A DNA stretch of 64,000 nucleotides from Nafulsella turpanensis ZLM-10 (GTDB taxonomy: Bacteria; Bacteroidota; Bacteroidia; Cytophagales; Cyclobacteriaceae). The stretch covers positions 1 to 64,000 of the forward strand of contig NZ_ANNU01000005.1 in assembly GCF_000346615.1 (NCBI RefSeq), written 5' to 3'. Made by a program: the position numbers and the translations under genes. The notes beneath the pieces are model-generated. The model searched no databases, was not told the origin of the DNA, and worked only from the letters and a program-made list of their open reading frames with translations. Shown piece after piece: positions 16,361-25,379 of the stretch; within the stretch, counting starts at the first letter, position 1; every line of letters begins with the position of its first letter.

Positions 16361-16951
16361 TCAATATTCAAATTCAGCTTTAATAGCGTACTTAGCCGGC
16401 TCACTAAAAATCATTTTCTGTACCCCTTCAATAGTGTAGCCCATGGGTAACCTTACTCCTTTTACTTCCCCATACTCTACCTTTAGCAGTCGTGTAGAGT
16501 TGTACAGGATATTTCGGTTACTGAATAAAGCTTCCAGTCGCTCTACTTCTTCTGCCTCCGCATTCAGATACACTTTCAGGTAGTTAACATTCAGGTCTTC
16601 CTTATCTTCGGCTACATAAGTAATTACCTGCAGCCCGTTTTCCTCCTTCACCTCTTTTATATAGCTTTCGCTGAACTCCGGCTTGTTAATATCTGCATCG
16701 CGAAACACATCGAGCTCCCGAATTATGGCGGCAGAGTCGAGTCGTACGACTGTTTTTTCTACCTCCCCGTCGAAAGAGGCAATTTTAGCCATTTTTACCT
16801 CCCGCCGCAGCAGCTCTTCAGCATTAGAAGCCAGCAAACCTTCCACATCGAAGTACTCATCGATTTCCGCCACCTTCTTTTCTGCGATTTCGGGCTCTTC
16901 GCAAGCGAACAACAGGGCTATACCTACAAAGGGCAGAAGCTTTATTAACAT
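16361..16951 (-). CDS. Putative lipoprotein of unknown function
   Basis: A 196-residue protein with a lipobox signal (MLIKLLPFVGIALLFAC, lipid Cys17) followed by an acidic linker. The rest is mixed alpha/beta and has no family I recognise. Conserved-looking features are DSAAIIRELDVFRDADINKP and a C-terminal beta-rich part ending YAIKAEFEY, reminiscent of Bacteroidota envelope lipoproteins whose last strands track outer-membrane assembly or lipid sensing. It is 3 bases downstream of gpmI on the same strand, so the two are likely cotranscribed. Confidence 0.8.
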   Translation of the reverse strand: MLIKLLPFVGIALLFACEEPEIAEKKVAEIDEYFDVEGLLASNAEELLRREVKMAKIASFDGEVEKTVVRLDSAAIIRELDVFRDADINKPEFSESYIKEVKEENGLQVITYVAEDKEDLNVNYLKVYLNAEAEEVERLEALFSNRNILYNSTRLLKVEYGEVKGVRLPMGYTIEGVQKMIFSEPAKYAIKAEFEY

Positions 16952-16954
16952 GCG

Positions 16955-18490
16955 CTACGACTGTTTGGAAATTAAAATATCTCCTGTCATTTCAGCAGGT
17001 TTCGGCACCTCCAAAAGCTGAAGAATGGTGGGCGCCAGGTCTCCTAGCTTTCCGTCTTTAAGCTTTACCGCTTCTTTCTCCGGACTTACCAAAATACAGG
17101 GCACCAGATTAGTCGTGTGGGCGGTATTGGGGCTGCCATCTTCATTAATCATAAAATCTGAGTTGCCATGGTCGGCAATAATAATGCTGGTATACCCATG
17201 CTCCAAACCTGCTTCTACCACCGCTCTGGCACATTCATCCACTACCTCACAGGCCTTTACGGCCGCTTCAAACACACCGGTATGGCCTACCATATCGGGG
17301 TTGGCAAAGTTCAGGCATACGAAATCTACCTCCTCCTTTTCCAGTTCCGGAATAATTTTATCACGAATTTCATAGGCACTCATTTCCGGCTGCAGGTCAT
17401 AGGTGGCTACTTTTGGAGAAGGGCACATAATACGGCTTTCGCCTTCGAACTCTTTTTCGCGGCCACCGCTAAAAAAGAAGGTTACGTGCGGGTACTTCTC
17501 CGTTTCGGCTATTCTTATTTGTTTTTTCCCGGCCCGGGCCAATACTTCTCCCAAGGTATTCTGCAGCTTATCCTTGTCGAAAATAATGCCTACATTCCGG
17601 AAAGTTTCGTCGTAGTTGGTAAGGGTAACATAATGCAGGTTGAGCTTTTGCATACCCTGCTCAGGAAAGTCCTGCTGGGTGAGCGCCATGGTAATTTCAC
17701 GGCCGCGGTCGGTCCGGAAATTAAAGCAGATTACTACATCCCCTTCTTCAATAGTGGCGACAGCTTCGCCCTGTGCATTGGCATGGATAACAGGCTTAAT
17801 AAACTCATCGGTTACCCCTTCGGCATATGATTCCCTGATGGCCTGCAGGATATCCGTTGTTTTCTTTCCCTCCCCTTTCACAAGGGCATCATAAGCAAGC
17901 TTTACCCGTTCCCAGCGCTTGTCGCGGTCCATGGCATAATAGCGGCCTACAACGCTGGCAATTTCTCCGCCGGTAGTTTTCAGGTGCTGCTGTAAATCTT
18001 CCAGATAACCCAGGCCACTCTTCGGATCTGTATCCCTACCGTCAGTAAAAGCATGTACGTACACCTGCTCCAGGCCTGCTTCTCCGGCAAGAGTACAAAG
18101 TCCTTTCAGGTGGTCGATATGGGAATGCACTCCGCCATCGGAAACCAGGCCGATAAAATGCAGCTTTTTTCCTTCTTTTTTTGCATAGCTAAAAGCCTGC
18201 TGCAGCACCTCATTCTCTGCCAGGCTACCATCTTCCAGTGCCTTGCTTACCTTTACCAGGTCCTGGTACACCACCCGGCCGGCGCCAATATTCATGTGGC
18301 CTACCTCAGAGTTTCCCATCTGCCCTTCGGGCAAGCCTACTGCCAGGCCGGATGCCTCCAGGCGACTCTGGGGGTATTTCCCTTCCAGGCTATCCATAAA
18401 AGGTGTATGTGCTTTCGCAATAGCCGATACCTCCGGATTATCTCCGAGGCCCCAGCCGTCCAATATCATCAGAATTACTTTTTTTGGCAT
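16955..18490 (-). CDS. gpmI: 2,3-bisphosphoglycerate-independent phosphoglycerate mutase
   Basis: A 511-residue cytosolic manganese enzyme interconverting 3- and 2-phosphoglycerate in glycolysis and gluconeogenesis. The metal site Asp11 (LMILDGWG), the phosphorylated Ser61 (QMGNSEVGHMNIGAGR), LVSDGGVHSH, FNFRTDRGREIT and ADHGNSDFM are all present, and length matches the family. The small lipoprotein gene 3 bases downstream shares its transcript; the link is probably positional. Confidence 0.97.
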   Translation of the reverse strand: MPKKVILMILDGWGLGDNPEVSAIAKAHTPFMDSLEGKYPQSRLEASGLAVGLPEGQMGNSEVGHMNIGAGRVVYQDLVKVSKALEDGSLAENEVLQQAFSYAKKEGKKLHFIGLVSDGGVHSHIDHLKGLCTLAGEAGLEQVYVHAFTDGRDTDPKSGLGYLEDLQQHLKTTGGEIASVVGRYYAMDRDKRWERVKLAYDALVKGEGKKTTDILQAIRESYAEGVTDEFIKPVIHANAQGEAVATIEEGDVVICFNFRTDRGREITMALTQQDFPEQGMQKLNLHYVTLTNYDETFRNVGIIFDKDKLQNTLGEVLARAGKKQIRIAETEKYPHVTFFFSGGREKEFEGESRIMCPSPKVATYDLQPEMSAYEIRDKIIPELEKEEVDFVCLNFANPDMVGHTGVFEAAVKACEVVDECARAVVEAGLEHGYTSIIIADHGNSDFMINEDGSPNTAHTTNLVPCILVSPEKEAVKLKDGKLGDLAPTILQLLEVPKPAEMTGDILISKQS

Positions 18491-18723
18491 TTGAAGAAAT
18501 ATATCTGTTTAAACTATATTACATCAGAAGGGCTAATTTACCTCTTTTTTTACACAAATCCTGCTCTTACCGCTTAGCCTTGGCTTGGCTTTATGGCATT
18601 TTGTATTTACATTGCTATTTAACCTTATCAGATTTCAGGCGCTTTTGTTTCCTGTAAAGGCTCCCAGTTTATGCAATCTGGCATAATTTTGGCAGCACTT
18701 TAGAAGACATCATTAGAAAGATT

Positions 18724-19146
18724 ATGCGAGATAGATTGAAGGTAATACTATTGTCTTTTTTCCTGCTGGCTGGCAGTAGCTTCCTGCAGGAAGTTCAGGC
18801 GCAGGACCAGGTCATCACCAATATACGCGATGCCATGAAAGCCGGAAGCTCCCGTGAGCTGGCCCGACACTTCAGCGATATGGTAGACCTCAACATTAAA
18901 ACCCGCCTGTATAGCTTCTCCGACGACGATATCACCAAAGATAAAACTCCCTTTGTTTTAAAGCAGTTTTTCGATAAATACCCTAATGCCGATTATAGTA
19001 CCGTACACCAGGGCTCTTCGGAAGACGGCATCAGCTTTACCATTGGAAGATACTCGTACGACAGCGGAAAGGCCAGAGTCTGGATCGTTCTGAAAAAGAC
19101 CGGCAATGAATACAAAGTGACAAAATTTTCCTTGGAAGAAGAATAA
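18724..19146 (+). CDS. DUF4783 family exported protein
   Basis: A 140-residue secreted protein: signal peptide to about residue 28 (cleavage after VQAQ), then an NTF2-like small domain with DAMKAGSSRELARHFSDMVD and the terminal strand pair ARVWIVLKKTGNEYKVTKFS. This matches DUF4783, a Bacteroidota-specific family of unknown function. A full -7 element TAATTTTG lies at 18684-18691, 32 bases before the ATG, with no clear -33 partner. A hairpin terminator follows at 19168. In several Bacteroidota genomes DUF4783 sits next to nadC, as here. Confidence 0.88.
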   Translation: MRDRLKVILLSFFLLAGSSFLQEVQAQDQVITNIRDAMKAGSSRELARHFSDMVDLNIKTRLYSFSDDDITKDKTPFVLKQFFDKYPNADYSTVHQGSSEDGISFTIGRYSYDSGKARVWIVLKKTGNEYKVTKFSLEEE

Positions 19147-19167
19147 ATAAAATAACCGGTTCTTTAC

Positions 19168-19198
19168 AAGGCCCTGATGTATTTCGGGGCCTTTTTTA
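19168..19198 (+). terminator. Rho-independent terminator after the DUF4783 gene
   Basis: AAGGCCC (19168-19174) pairs with GGGCCTT (19187-19193) and a T-run ends at 19197. Confidence 0.88.
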
Positions 19199-19588
19199 TT
19201 CCGGAAACTTTTCTCCTGCACCTGAAAAAACGGTTTAATTAACAGCTCACCGGGTATACCGTCTGCCCGCATGGGCTCTGGCATTGGTTGTTACCTGGTT
19301 TATGAGCTGCTTCCATTATGCAAAGGGCAATTATCGTGCAGCTATAATCGCATAAGTAGTGCTCTTCTGTTGTGTTTCATAATACTTCCCTGGCAGGCAA
19401 ACTTACAGCTAGAACGGCCACTCTCTGAATCAATTTCCCGTTTCTCTTAGAATTTCCCGCCTCTCACCTCCATAAATCTACATGCAAAGGCTTTCGATAG
19501 GAATAATTCGAAAAATACACCTATTTTTGCAGCTGAATTCATTCGCAGGCTTAAGCTCTGTTACTTTACTTCCCAGGAAGGAAAAAAT
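19199..19588. other. Gene-free gap upstream of nadC
   Basis: About 390 bases with no credible gene. TATTTTTG at 19522-19529 is a full -7 element about 60 bases before the nadC ATG; no TTG stands at the right distance, only TTTC at 19492-19495. Nothing else is recognisable. Confidence 0.5.
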
Positions 19589-20452
19589 ATGGTTGTAAAA
19601 CCCCATTACCTGACCGAAAAAAGCATATCTGATTTTATCAGCGCCGCCCTTCTGGAAGACGTCGGCCCCGGCGACTACTCTACCCTGGCGGCTGTGCCTG
19701 CCGGAACACAAAACAGGGCTCGCCTGCTCATTAAAGATAGTGGCATACTCGCTGGTGTAGCACTTGCTCAACATATTTTCCACCAGGTGGACCCGGAGCT
19801 CCGGGTAAATGTATTGCTTGAGGATGGCTCACCTATTCAGTATGGCGATATTGGCATGACGGTTGAAGGCAGCGCCCGCTCCATTTTAACAGCCGAGCGT
19901 CTTGTATTAAACTGCATGCAGCGCATGAGTGGAGTGGCTACCTATACCCACTACCTCAACAGCCTTATTGAAGATACAGGAGTTCGCCTCCTCGACACCC
20001 GCAAAACCACGCCTAATTTCCGACTGCCTGAAAAATGGGCGGTAGCCATTGGCGGAGGCAGCAATCACCGCTTCGGCCTATATGATATGGTGATGCTCAA
20101 AGATAACCACATCGACTATGCCGGCGGCATTAAGCCAGCCATTAAGGCCACGCAAAAGTACCTGCAGGAAAACAGCCTTTCCCTGGCTATTGAAGTAGAA
20201 ACCCGTAATCTCGAAGAGGTGAAGGAAGTGCTGGAAACCGGAGGGGTACAGCGGATTATGCTCGACAATATGAGTCCCGTCCTGATGAAAGAGGCCGTTG
20301 CTATAATTAACGGCCGGAGTGAAACAGAAGCTTCCGGCGGGATTACAGAAAAAACCATTCGCGAAGTAGCCGAGAGTGGCGTGAACTTCATTTCTGTAGG
20401 CGCCCTCACCCACTCCGTTAAAAGCCTGGACATCAGCCTTAAAGCATTTTAA
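19589..20452 (+). CDS. nadC: Nicotinate-nucleotide pyrophosphorylase (quinolinate phosphoribosyltransferase)
   Basis: A 287-residue cytosolic enzyme making nicotinate mononucleotide from quinolinate and PRPP in de novo NAD synthesis. Marks are EDVGPGDYSTLA, the long active-site run TERLVLNCMQRMSG, LDTRKTTPNFR, and GGSNHRFGLYDMVMLKDNHI. The closing barrel strands IMLDNM and GVNFISVGALTHS are intact. Together with nadK at 44347 the window holds two non-adjacent NAD(P) genes. The membrane protein 41 bases downstream is probably cotranscribed. Confidence 0.96.
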   Translation: MVVKPHYLTEKSISDFISAALLEDVGPGDYSTLAAVPAGTQNRARLLIKDSGILAGVALAQHIFHQVDPELRVNVLLEDGSPIQYGDIGMTVEGSARSILTAERLVLNCMQRMSGVATYTHYLNSLIEDTGVRLLDTRKTTPNFRLPEKWAVAIGGGSNHRFGLYDMVMLKDNHIDYAGGIKPAIKATQKYLQENSLSLAIEVETRNLEEVKEVLETGGVQRIMLDNMSPVLMKEAVAIINGRSETEASGGITEKTIREVAESGVNFISVGALTHSVKSLDISLKAF

Positions 20453-20493
20453 AATAAAAATTTACTGACCGTTATTACGTAAGAAAATAACCA

Positions 20494-20967
20494 ATGATTG
20501 TAAAAACAAAGAAGTATAAGCTCGAAAACAGCACCTATATTAAGCTGGCTATGAAAAATATTTTGCGCGAACAATGGTGGGTTTTCCTGATTGCCCTCGC
20601 CATTATGTGCGGCTATTTTTTCGCTCCAAGTATCTGGTGGATTATCGGTGCCCTTATTGCCCTGCTGCTATATATCCTGTTCTGGCTTATCCAGTTTGCC
20701 GGGGTAACCCAGCTTGAACAAAATAAGATTCTGTTCGAAAAACTGAGCTATGAAATTACCAGCCAGCAGGTTCTTATAAAAGTAAACCCGCGCCAGGGCA
20801 TGCCCCTGAACTGGACAAATATTAAAAAAGCAGAAATGAGTAAGGATGCCTATAACCTTTTTGTTTCTAAAGCACAGCTTATTCACCTGCCTTTCAGAAT
20901 TTTTAATACAGATAATGAGCGTAAATTTGTAGAGACAATTCTTCGCAGAAAAGGCTATATCAAATAA
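20494..20967 (+). CDS. YcxB-like membrane protein
   Basis: A 157-residue protein with two adjacent membrane helices (about residues 28-45 and 49-70), then a soluble C-terminal domain of beta strands ending HLPFRIFNTDNERKFVETIL. The pattern LFEKLSYEITSQQVLIKVNP and LNWTNIKKAEMSKDAYNLFV is typical of the YcxB-like C-terminal domain. Function is unknown. It probably shares a transcript with nadC and ends at the terminator at 21035. Confidence 0.72.
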   Translation: MIVKTKKYKLENSTYIKLAMKNILREQWWVFLIALAIMCGYFFAPSIWWIIGALIALLLYILFWLIQFAGVTQLEQNKILFEKLSYEITSQQVLIKVNPRQGMPLNWTNIKKAEMSKDAYNLFVSKAQLIHLPFRIFNTDNERKFVETILRRKGYIK

Positions 20968-21034
20968 AGACAATTCATATGTAAGGTTACAGGCTTCTTA
21001 CAGGCAGTTCATAACATTACATCTACTACCTTTG

Positions 21035-21061
21035 AACCAGGGCTAAAGTCCTGGTTTTTTG
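21035..21061 (+). terminator. Rho-independent terminator after the YcxB-like gene
   Basis: AACCAGG (21035-21041) pairs with CCTGGTT (21050-21056) and is followed by TTTTTT. The ATG of the PorP/SprF-like gene begins 18 bases further on, so that gene has little room for its own promoter between hairpin and start. Confidence 0.88.
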
Positions 21062-21078
21062 TTGGTAAGTGAGAAGAT

Positions 21079-21981
21079 ATGAATCATCAATTGAAAAAAG
21101 TAACCTGCCTGCTGGCGTTCATCACCCTCCTGGTATTTACACAAAAAGTACAAGCACAGAAAAATAGTTTCTTTAATCATTTTCGCTGGAACCAGTCCAG
21201 CTATACCTCTGCGGGTAGCGGGGCTAATGGTTTTACTTTCAACTCCCTCTACCGGAATTACAACGACAGCACTAATTACTTTGTCAGCCTGGATATTCCG
21301 CTAAACAGGCTGAATAGCGCTTTCGGCTTCTATTACCTGCACAACAGCTCCGGAGAGCAGCAGAACCTGCAAAGTGGTGTATCTTACACTGCCTTTATTC
21401 CTCTGGGGCAAAACGGCAGTATCCGCTTCGGTGTCCAGGGTAACCGGCAGCAACATGCTGTTAGCCCACGCACATGGACTTTTGGCGAATACCAGACGGA
21501 CTCTGTTTCCTATACTGCCGATGCCTCTGTTTTCCTCCAGCGGGAAAAACTCTCCCTTGGTTTTTCCGCCGAAGGATTATATCCTGCCGGACCACAGCAT
21601 CAGCCGGATTATGTGCTGCTGTTGGGTTTTCATGAGCTGAACACTTCTTCCTGGCTTCGCTCCTCGCCTTTTATGCTTACCAGGTGGCGGAATGATCAGG
21701 AGCGGCCCGAATGGCGCTTTAATTATACCGCCACCATTGCCAATACTGTTTTGCTGGGGGCCAGCTACTATAAAAACAGCGAATACCTATATGGCTTCAA
21801 CGCAGGTTTTAAGCTGTTCAATGCCGTGTGGCTAACAGCAGCGACCGATTTCGAGGACCTTCTCCTGCCCTACCGCGCCCTCTATGAATTCGGACTCCGA
21901 ATCCATATCAGTAAGCGAACAGCAGCCAGTGTCGCAGCGGATACTCCTGCCCCGGAAGAAGATGAATATAATGACTACTAA
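21079..21981 (+). CDS. PorP/SprF family outer-membrane protein (T9SS-associated)
   Basis: A 300-residue exported protein. The signal peptide runs to about residue 27 (KVQAQ). The family motif F.HFRWNQSSYTSAGSGANG and SLYRNYN corresponds to the N-terminal signature of PorP/SprF proteins (NP-AGS-LYR form). The body is amphipathic strands as in an outer-membrane beta barrel. SprF partners SprB gliding adhesins, and PorP is a core T9SS component; this member has no large adhesin beside it, so the partner is unknown. The C-terminal tail ATAPAPEEDEYNDY-like segment (residues about 285-300) is acidic and unusual for a barrel end. Confidence 0.78.
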   Translation: MNHQLKKVTCLLAFITLLVFTQKVQAQKNSFFNHFRWNQSSYTSAGSGANGFTFNSLYRNYNDSTNYFVSLDIPLNRLNSAFGFYYLHNSSGEQQNLQSGVSYTAFIPLGQNGSIRFGVQGNRQQHAVSPRTWTFGEYQTDSVSYTADASVFLQREKLSLGFSAEGLYPAGPQHQPDYVLLLGFHELNTSSWLRSSPFMLTRWRNDQERPEWRFNYTATIANTVLLGASYYKNSEYLYGFNAGFKLFNAVWLTAATDFEDLLLPYRALYEFGLRIHISKRTAASVAADTPAPEEDEYNDY

Positions 21982-22178
21982 GTCAGATGCCTGAGAACCT
22001 CCTATCCTCTGATTCCATTGCAACCGAAGTTGAGGATATACTCAAAAACCTTTTGTACCCATAAAAGTCTTCTACAGATAGATAGAAGCCATAGAGTCCA
22101 AGAAGGCCTCTCAGCTTTTACTCCTCAGGAATAGAGATAAATTCACTCTAAACCTTTAAATTGAAGATTTAAAACAAA

Positions 22179-22682
22179 GTGCATTTGGGCCAGGAGGAAA
22201 AGGATAAGAATCAGAAGAAGTACACCTATACCGAGGCAAAAGCCAGGGCATGGTCCTATTGTGCTTATCAGGAACGCTCGCAGCAGCAGGTAAGAGATAA
22301 ACTGTACGAGTATGGCCTCTATCCTGATGAAGTTGAAAGCCTGATAGCAGAGCTCATTAGCGATAACTTTATCAACGAGGAACGTTTTGCCAAAACTTAT
22401 GCCGGTGGCAAGTTCCGGATAAAGAAATGGGGGCGCCACAAAATCCGGCAGGGATTAAAACAGCACCGTATTTCTGACTATTGCCTGCGGAAAGGAATGG
22501 CCGAAATTGACCCCGAGGAGTACTACCAAACCCTGCAGGAACTTCTGCTCAAAAAGAAGAAAGGATTAAAAGAAAAAGACCCTTTTGCGCTAAAAAGTAA
22601 GCTGGCCCGCTACGCCATAGGCAAAGGTTATGAACAGGATTTGGTTTGGGAGGCAATTAAAGAGATATTCGAGCAGGAGTAG
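22179..22682 (+). CDS. recX: Regulatory protein RecX
   Basis: A 167-residue RecX, which binds RecA filaments and limits homologous recombination. The three tandem three-helix repeats are seen: YTEAKARAWSYCAYQERSQQ, LISDNFINEERFAKTYAGGK, and the C-terminal RYAIGKGYEQDLVWEAIKEI. The frame begins at GTG 22179; no ATG follows in frame before conserved sequence, and an AGGAGG at 22191-22196 lies inside the coding region where it cannot serve this start. No recA is nearby. Confidence 0.85.
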   Translation: MHLGQEEKDKNQKKYTYTEAKARAWSYCAYQERSQQQVRDKLYEYGLYPDEVESLIAELISDNFINEERFAKTYAGGKFRIKKWGRHKIRQGLKQHRISDYCLRKGMAEIDPEEYYQTLQELLLKKKKGLKEKDPFALKSKLARYAIGKGYEQDLVWEAIKEIFEQE

Positions 22683-22749
22683 CGTGATTCTACTACCTGA
22701 AGCCCGTTTCCTTCACCCCCGGCAATTATAGCATCCCTTCCGCCTGCCA

Positions 22750-23394
22750 CTAATTTTTCTCAACCGGCACATCTTCAGGCAGCGGCGGCAGAAATACCAC
22801 CACCTTTCCGGATATTCCTTCCAGCCAGGGCTTCAGCATCGTTTTAGCATTCTGCCGGGTCTCTTCCAGGATGTCCGACGATAGAGCAGCCTCTTTTATC
22901 TGTCTTTCTGCCAGGCGAAGAGCCTTTTCTGCCAACCTGGTTTCTTCTTTAAAATACACCTGCTTTTCTATTGAATAAATTTGGGTGTCTTCCATATTCA
23001 GCTTATAATAACAAAGCTCAGGCTCCGGCAGGCGAACCATCACCGTATCCGATTTCTCAATTACATCCTGCTCCTTCATTTTAGTGAGGTCGATGCAGCC
23101 TACGGCCTCCCCCGCGCTAATCACCAGCACCTTGCTATCCGGCACTTCAAAAACCCACAGGTAGGGCTCATTTCTTTCCTTCAGCTCGACCACTTCTTTA
23201 AAGTTATAGCGCACCAGCTCCAGCCTTCCCAGCTTTTCAACTTCCTGCAACACCGTCTGGTGGTTCACCTCTTCCACCACTTCCTCCTCAGGATTACCAC
23301 CAAACCAGCGGCTGGCTTCTTTTAAAACTAAATACAGGAGAAAGAGTGCCAGCAGCCAGGGTAGCCAGCGCATAAAATATCGGATCATTTGCAC
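22750..23394 (-). CDS. DUF4230 family membrane-anchored protein
   Basis: A 214-residue protein with one N-terminal membrane helix (about residues 8-26) and an extracytoplasmic domain. The DUF4230 pattern appears as LEKLGRLELVRYNFKEVVEL, SAGEAVGCIDLTKM, and the later MVRLPEPEL with VYFKEETRLAEKALRLAERQ. The family is widespread, thought to resemble sporulation or envelope proteins by fold, and has no defined role. It is divergent from the radical SAM gene at 23504. Confidence 0.83.
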   Translation of the reverse strand: MQMIRYFMRWLPWLLALFLLYLVLKEASRWFGGNPEEEVVEEVNHQTVLQEVEKLGRLELVRYNFKEVVELKERNEPYLWVFEVPDSKVLVISAGEAVGCIDLTKMKEQDVIEKSDTVMVRLPEPELCYYKLNMEDTQIYSIEKQVYFKEETRLAEKALRLAERQIKEAALSSDILEETRQNAKTMLKPWLEGISGKVVVFLPPLPEDVPVEKN

Positions 23395-23503
23395 AGAAAT
23401 TGTTTAAAGGTTTTGCTTCTTTCTTCTACTAACAAGATATAACACAAACCCTCCCGCAACTTTTGTATTTCGCCTGCTGCATCCGTAGCTTTACAGGAAG
23501 CAA

Positions 23504-24535
23504 ATGCCTATGACTCCCGGCCCTTATTTTGATGGACTCCGCTTTTTGCGGAAGCAAAGCCCCCGCAGGCTTGCCAATGCCGCGCAGGTATTAGGGAGCT
23601 ACTATGCCTCCCGCCTGAGCGGGAATCCTGCGCACCGGGGCATGCCCCTGAGCTTATCTTTTGAGCCTACCACCAGCTGCAACCTCCGTTGCCCCGAGTG
23701 CCCCAGCGGCCTCCGCTCCTTTACCCGCCCTACCGGTATGCTCGCCCCTGAACTGCTTAAAAGTACAATAGACGAACTGCAGAACACACTCATGTACCTG
23801 CTGCTCTATTTCCAGGGGGAGCCTTACCTGCACCCGCGCTTCTTCGATATGGTGCGCTACGCGGCAGACCGGAAAATTTATACGGCCACCTCCACCAATG
23901 CCCATTTCCTGAGCAGCGAACAGGCACGCAAAACAGTAGAGAGCGGGCTGGACCGCCTCATTATCTCCATCGACGGCACTACACAGGAAACCTACCAGAG
24001 CTACCGTATCGGCGGAAAGCTGGAGAAAGTAATTGAGGGAACCCGCCAGGTGGTAGAGTGGAAAAAGAAACTCCGCAGCGCTACTCCTCATCTTATTTTT
24101 CAGTTTCTGGTCGTGCGCCCCAATGAGCACCAGATTGCAGAAGTACAGGCACTGGCAAGCCGGCTGGGTGTTGATGAGGTGCGGCTGAAAACGGCCCAGA
24201 TTTACGATTACGAAGAAGGCTCTCCCTTAATTCCCTCCCTCAACCAGTACAGCCGCTACCGGCAACTGCCCAACGGCCGCTGGACAGTTAAAAACAAGCT
24301 CGACAACCACTGCTGGAAAATGTGGCACAGCGCCGTAATTACCTGGGATGGAAAAGTGGTTCCCTGCTGCTTCGATAAGGACGCACAGCACCAGATGGGA
24401 AGCTTACAGGAGAAGAGCTTCAGGGAGATATGGCAGCACTCCACTTATCAGAACTTCCGGAAATCCATCCTGAAAGGAAGGAGCAATATAGACATCTGCC
24501 GGAACTGTACCGAAGGTTCCCAGGTGTGGGGGTAA
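23504..24535 (+). CDS. Radical SAM/SPASM domain protein
   Basis: A 343-residue enzyme with the radical SAM cluster motif CNLRCPECPSG (about residues 59-69) binding the 4Fe-4S that cleaves SAM, and a C-terminal SPASM region with further cluster cysteines (HCWKMW, VVPCCFDKD, ICRNC). SPASM enzymes often modify peptides or attach to peptide and nucleoside substrates, but some act elsewhere. No short precursor peptide and no partner enzyme are found beside it, so the substrate is open. Similar stand-alone proteins occur across Bacteroidota. The start ATG 23504 is the first in frame; ATG at 23510 is an alternative. Confidence 0.88.
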   Translation: MPMTPGPYFDGLRFLRKQSPRRLANAAQVLGSYYASRLSGNPAHRGMPLSLSFEPTTSCNLRCPECPSGLRSFTRPTGMLAPELLKSTIDELQNTLMYLLLYFQGEPYLHPRFFDMVRYAADRKIYTATSTNAHFLSSEQARKTVESGLDRLIISIDGTTQETYQSYRIGGKLEKVIEGTRQVVEWKKKLRSATPHLIFQFLVVRPNEHQIAEVQALASRLGVDEVRLKTAQIYDYEEGSPLIPSLNQYSRYRQLPNGRWTVKNKLDNHCWKMWHSAVITWDGKVVPCCFDKDAQHQMGSLQEKSFREIWQHSTYQNFRKSILKGRSNIDICRNCTEGSQVWG

Positions 24536-24613
24536 TAAGCAGGAAGATTTTACTTCTCCCACTTAATGTTCATTACCTGTGGAGGGAGATTATCCTTTTT
24601 CTGGCTCCTCTTG

Positions 24614-25339
24614 CTATTTCAATAAGCCCTTTTCTATCTTTTTCTTGTTCTCCACGGATATTTCAGAACCTTCTGCAAGCATTACAGAAACCGGCTTTTG
24701 CTTATTTAAGAATCCGAACTTTGCTCCATACACCTGCTCAAAATTCACCCCTATGGAGTAATCCAGCACTTCATAAGCCTTCCACCTTGGGTGTATTACT
24801 TCATACTCATGGGTTTTTGAACCACTTACTTTAGCATAGCCCCAGTAGTGCTCTGTAATGAACTCCGTTTTACTATCCGCTTTTATCTCTTCCGCTGTTC
24901 TGCCTGCCCTGATATGGAAATTGTTCCATTGATTATTTTTTCTCCAGCTGTACTCCACTCTGCGTTCATTACCCGACTCCTCCCAGAAGTGACGCATGGG
25001 AAGGGTTTCATAATTTTCATTGTAAATCGTGTTGGCAACAAAGGATATGGCTGGCTTCGGAACAATTTCTTTCAGGAACACTACCCCACGTTTCCACTCT
25101 TTGCCTTCCCGCCTTTTGACATAAAAGCGGAGATTTACCTCTTCAAAATTAATGTGGAAGGGGATTTTAATACCCATCAGTTGAGTATTTAAAAACATAA
25201 AGGCCACTAAGCTCACATAGCACCTGTCCTGGTACATGTCCAGCTTGGTACCATAGGGAAGAAATTCCTGCAGCAATGCACTATCCACTTCATAGTTGGC
25301 TATTGCAAGCTTTCGCCATTCTGCTTTTAAAAAACTCAT
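24614..25339 (-). CDS. DUF2071 (YqjF-like) family protein
   Basis: A 241-residue soluble protein of the YqjF/DUF2071 family, with opening MSFLKAEWRKLAIANYEVDS ALLQEFLP (a strong family start), LNTQLMGIKIPFHINFEEVN LRFYV near residue 53-77, and the Y-W-G-Y motif EHYWGYAK near 147. The function is not known; related proteins show an acetoacetate-decarboxylase-like beta barrel. It is transcribed with no clear partner, 40 bases upstream of the phosphatase stop on the same strand. Confidence 0.82.
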   Translation of the reverse strand: MSFLKAEWRKLAIANYEVDSALLQEFLPYGTKLDMYQDRCYVSLVAFMFLNTQLMGIKIPFHINFEEVNLRFYVKRREGKEWKRGVVFLKEIVPKPAISFVANTIYNENYETLPMRHFWEESGNERRVEYSWRKNNQWNNFHIRAGRTAEEIKADSKTEFITEHYWGYAKVSGSKTHEYEVIHPRWKAYEVLDYSIGVNFEQVYGAKFGFLNKQKPVSVMLAEGSEISVENKKKIEKGLLK

Positions 25340-25379
25340 TTTATTTATTTAACTGGCCTGCAACACCGGCTTCTGCTTC

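Noticed and set aside
17168-17830. 220-residue frame on the plus strand inside gpmI
   Set aside because: Antisense shadow of a full-length conserved enzyme gene with no independent signal.
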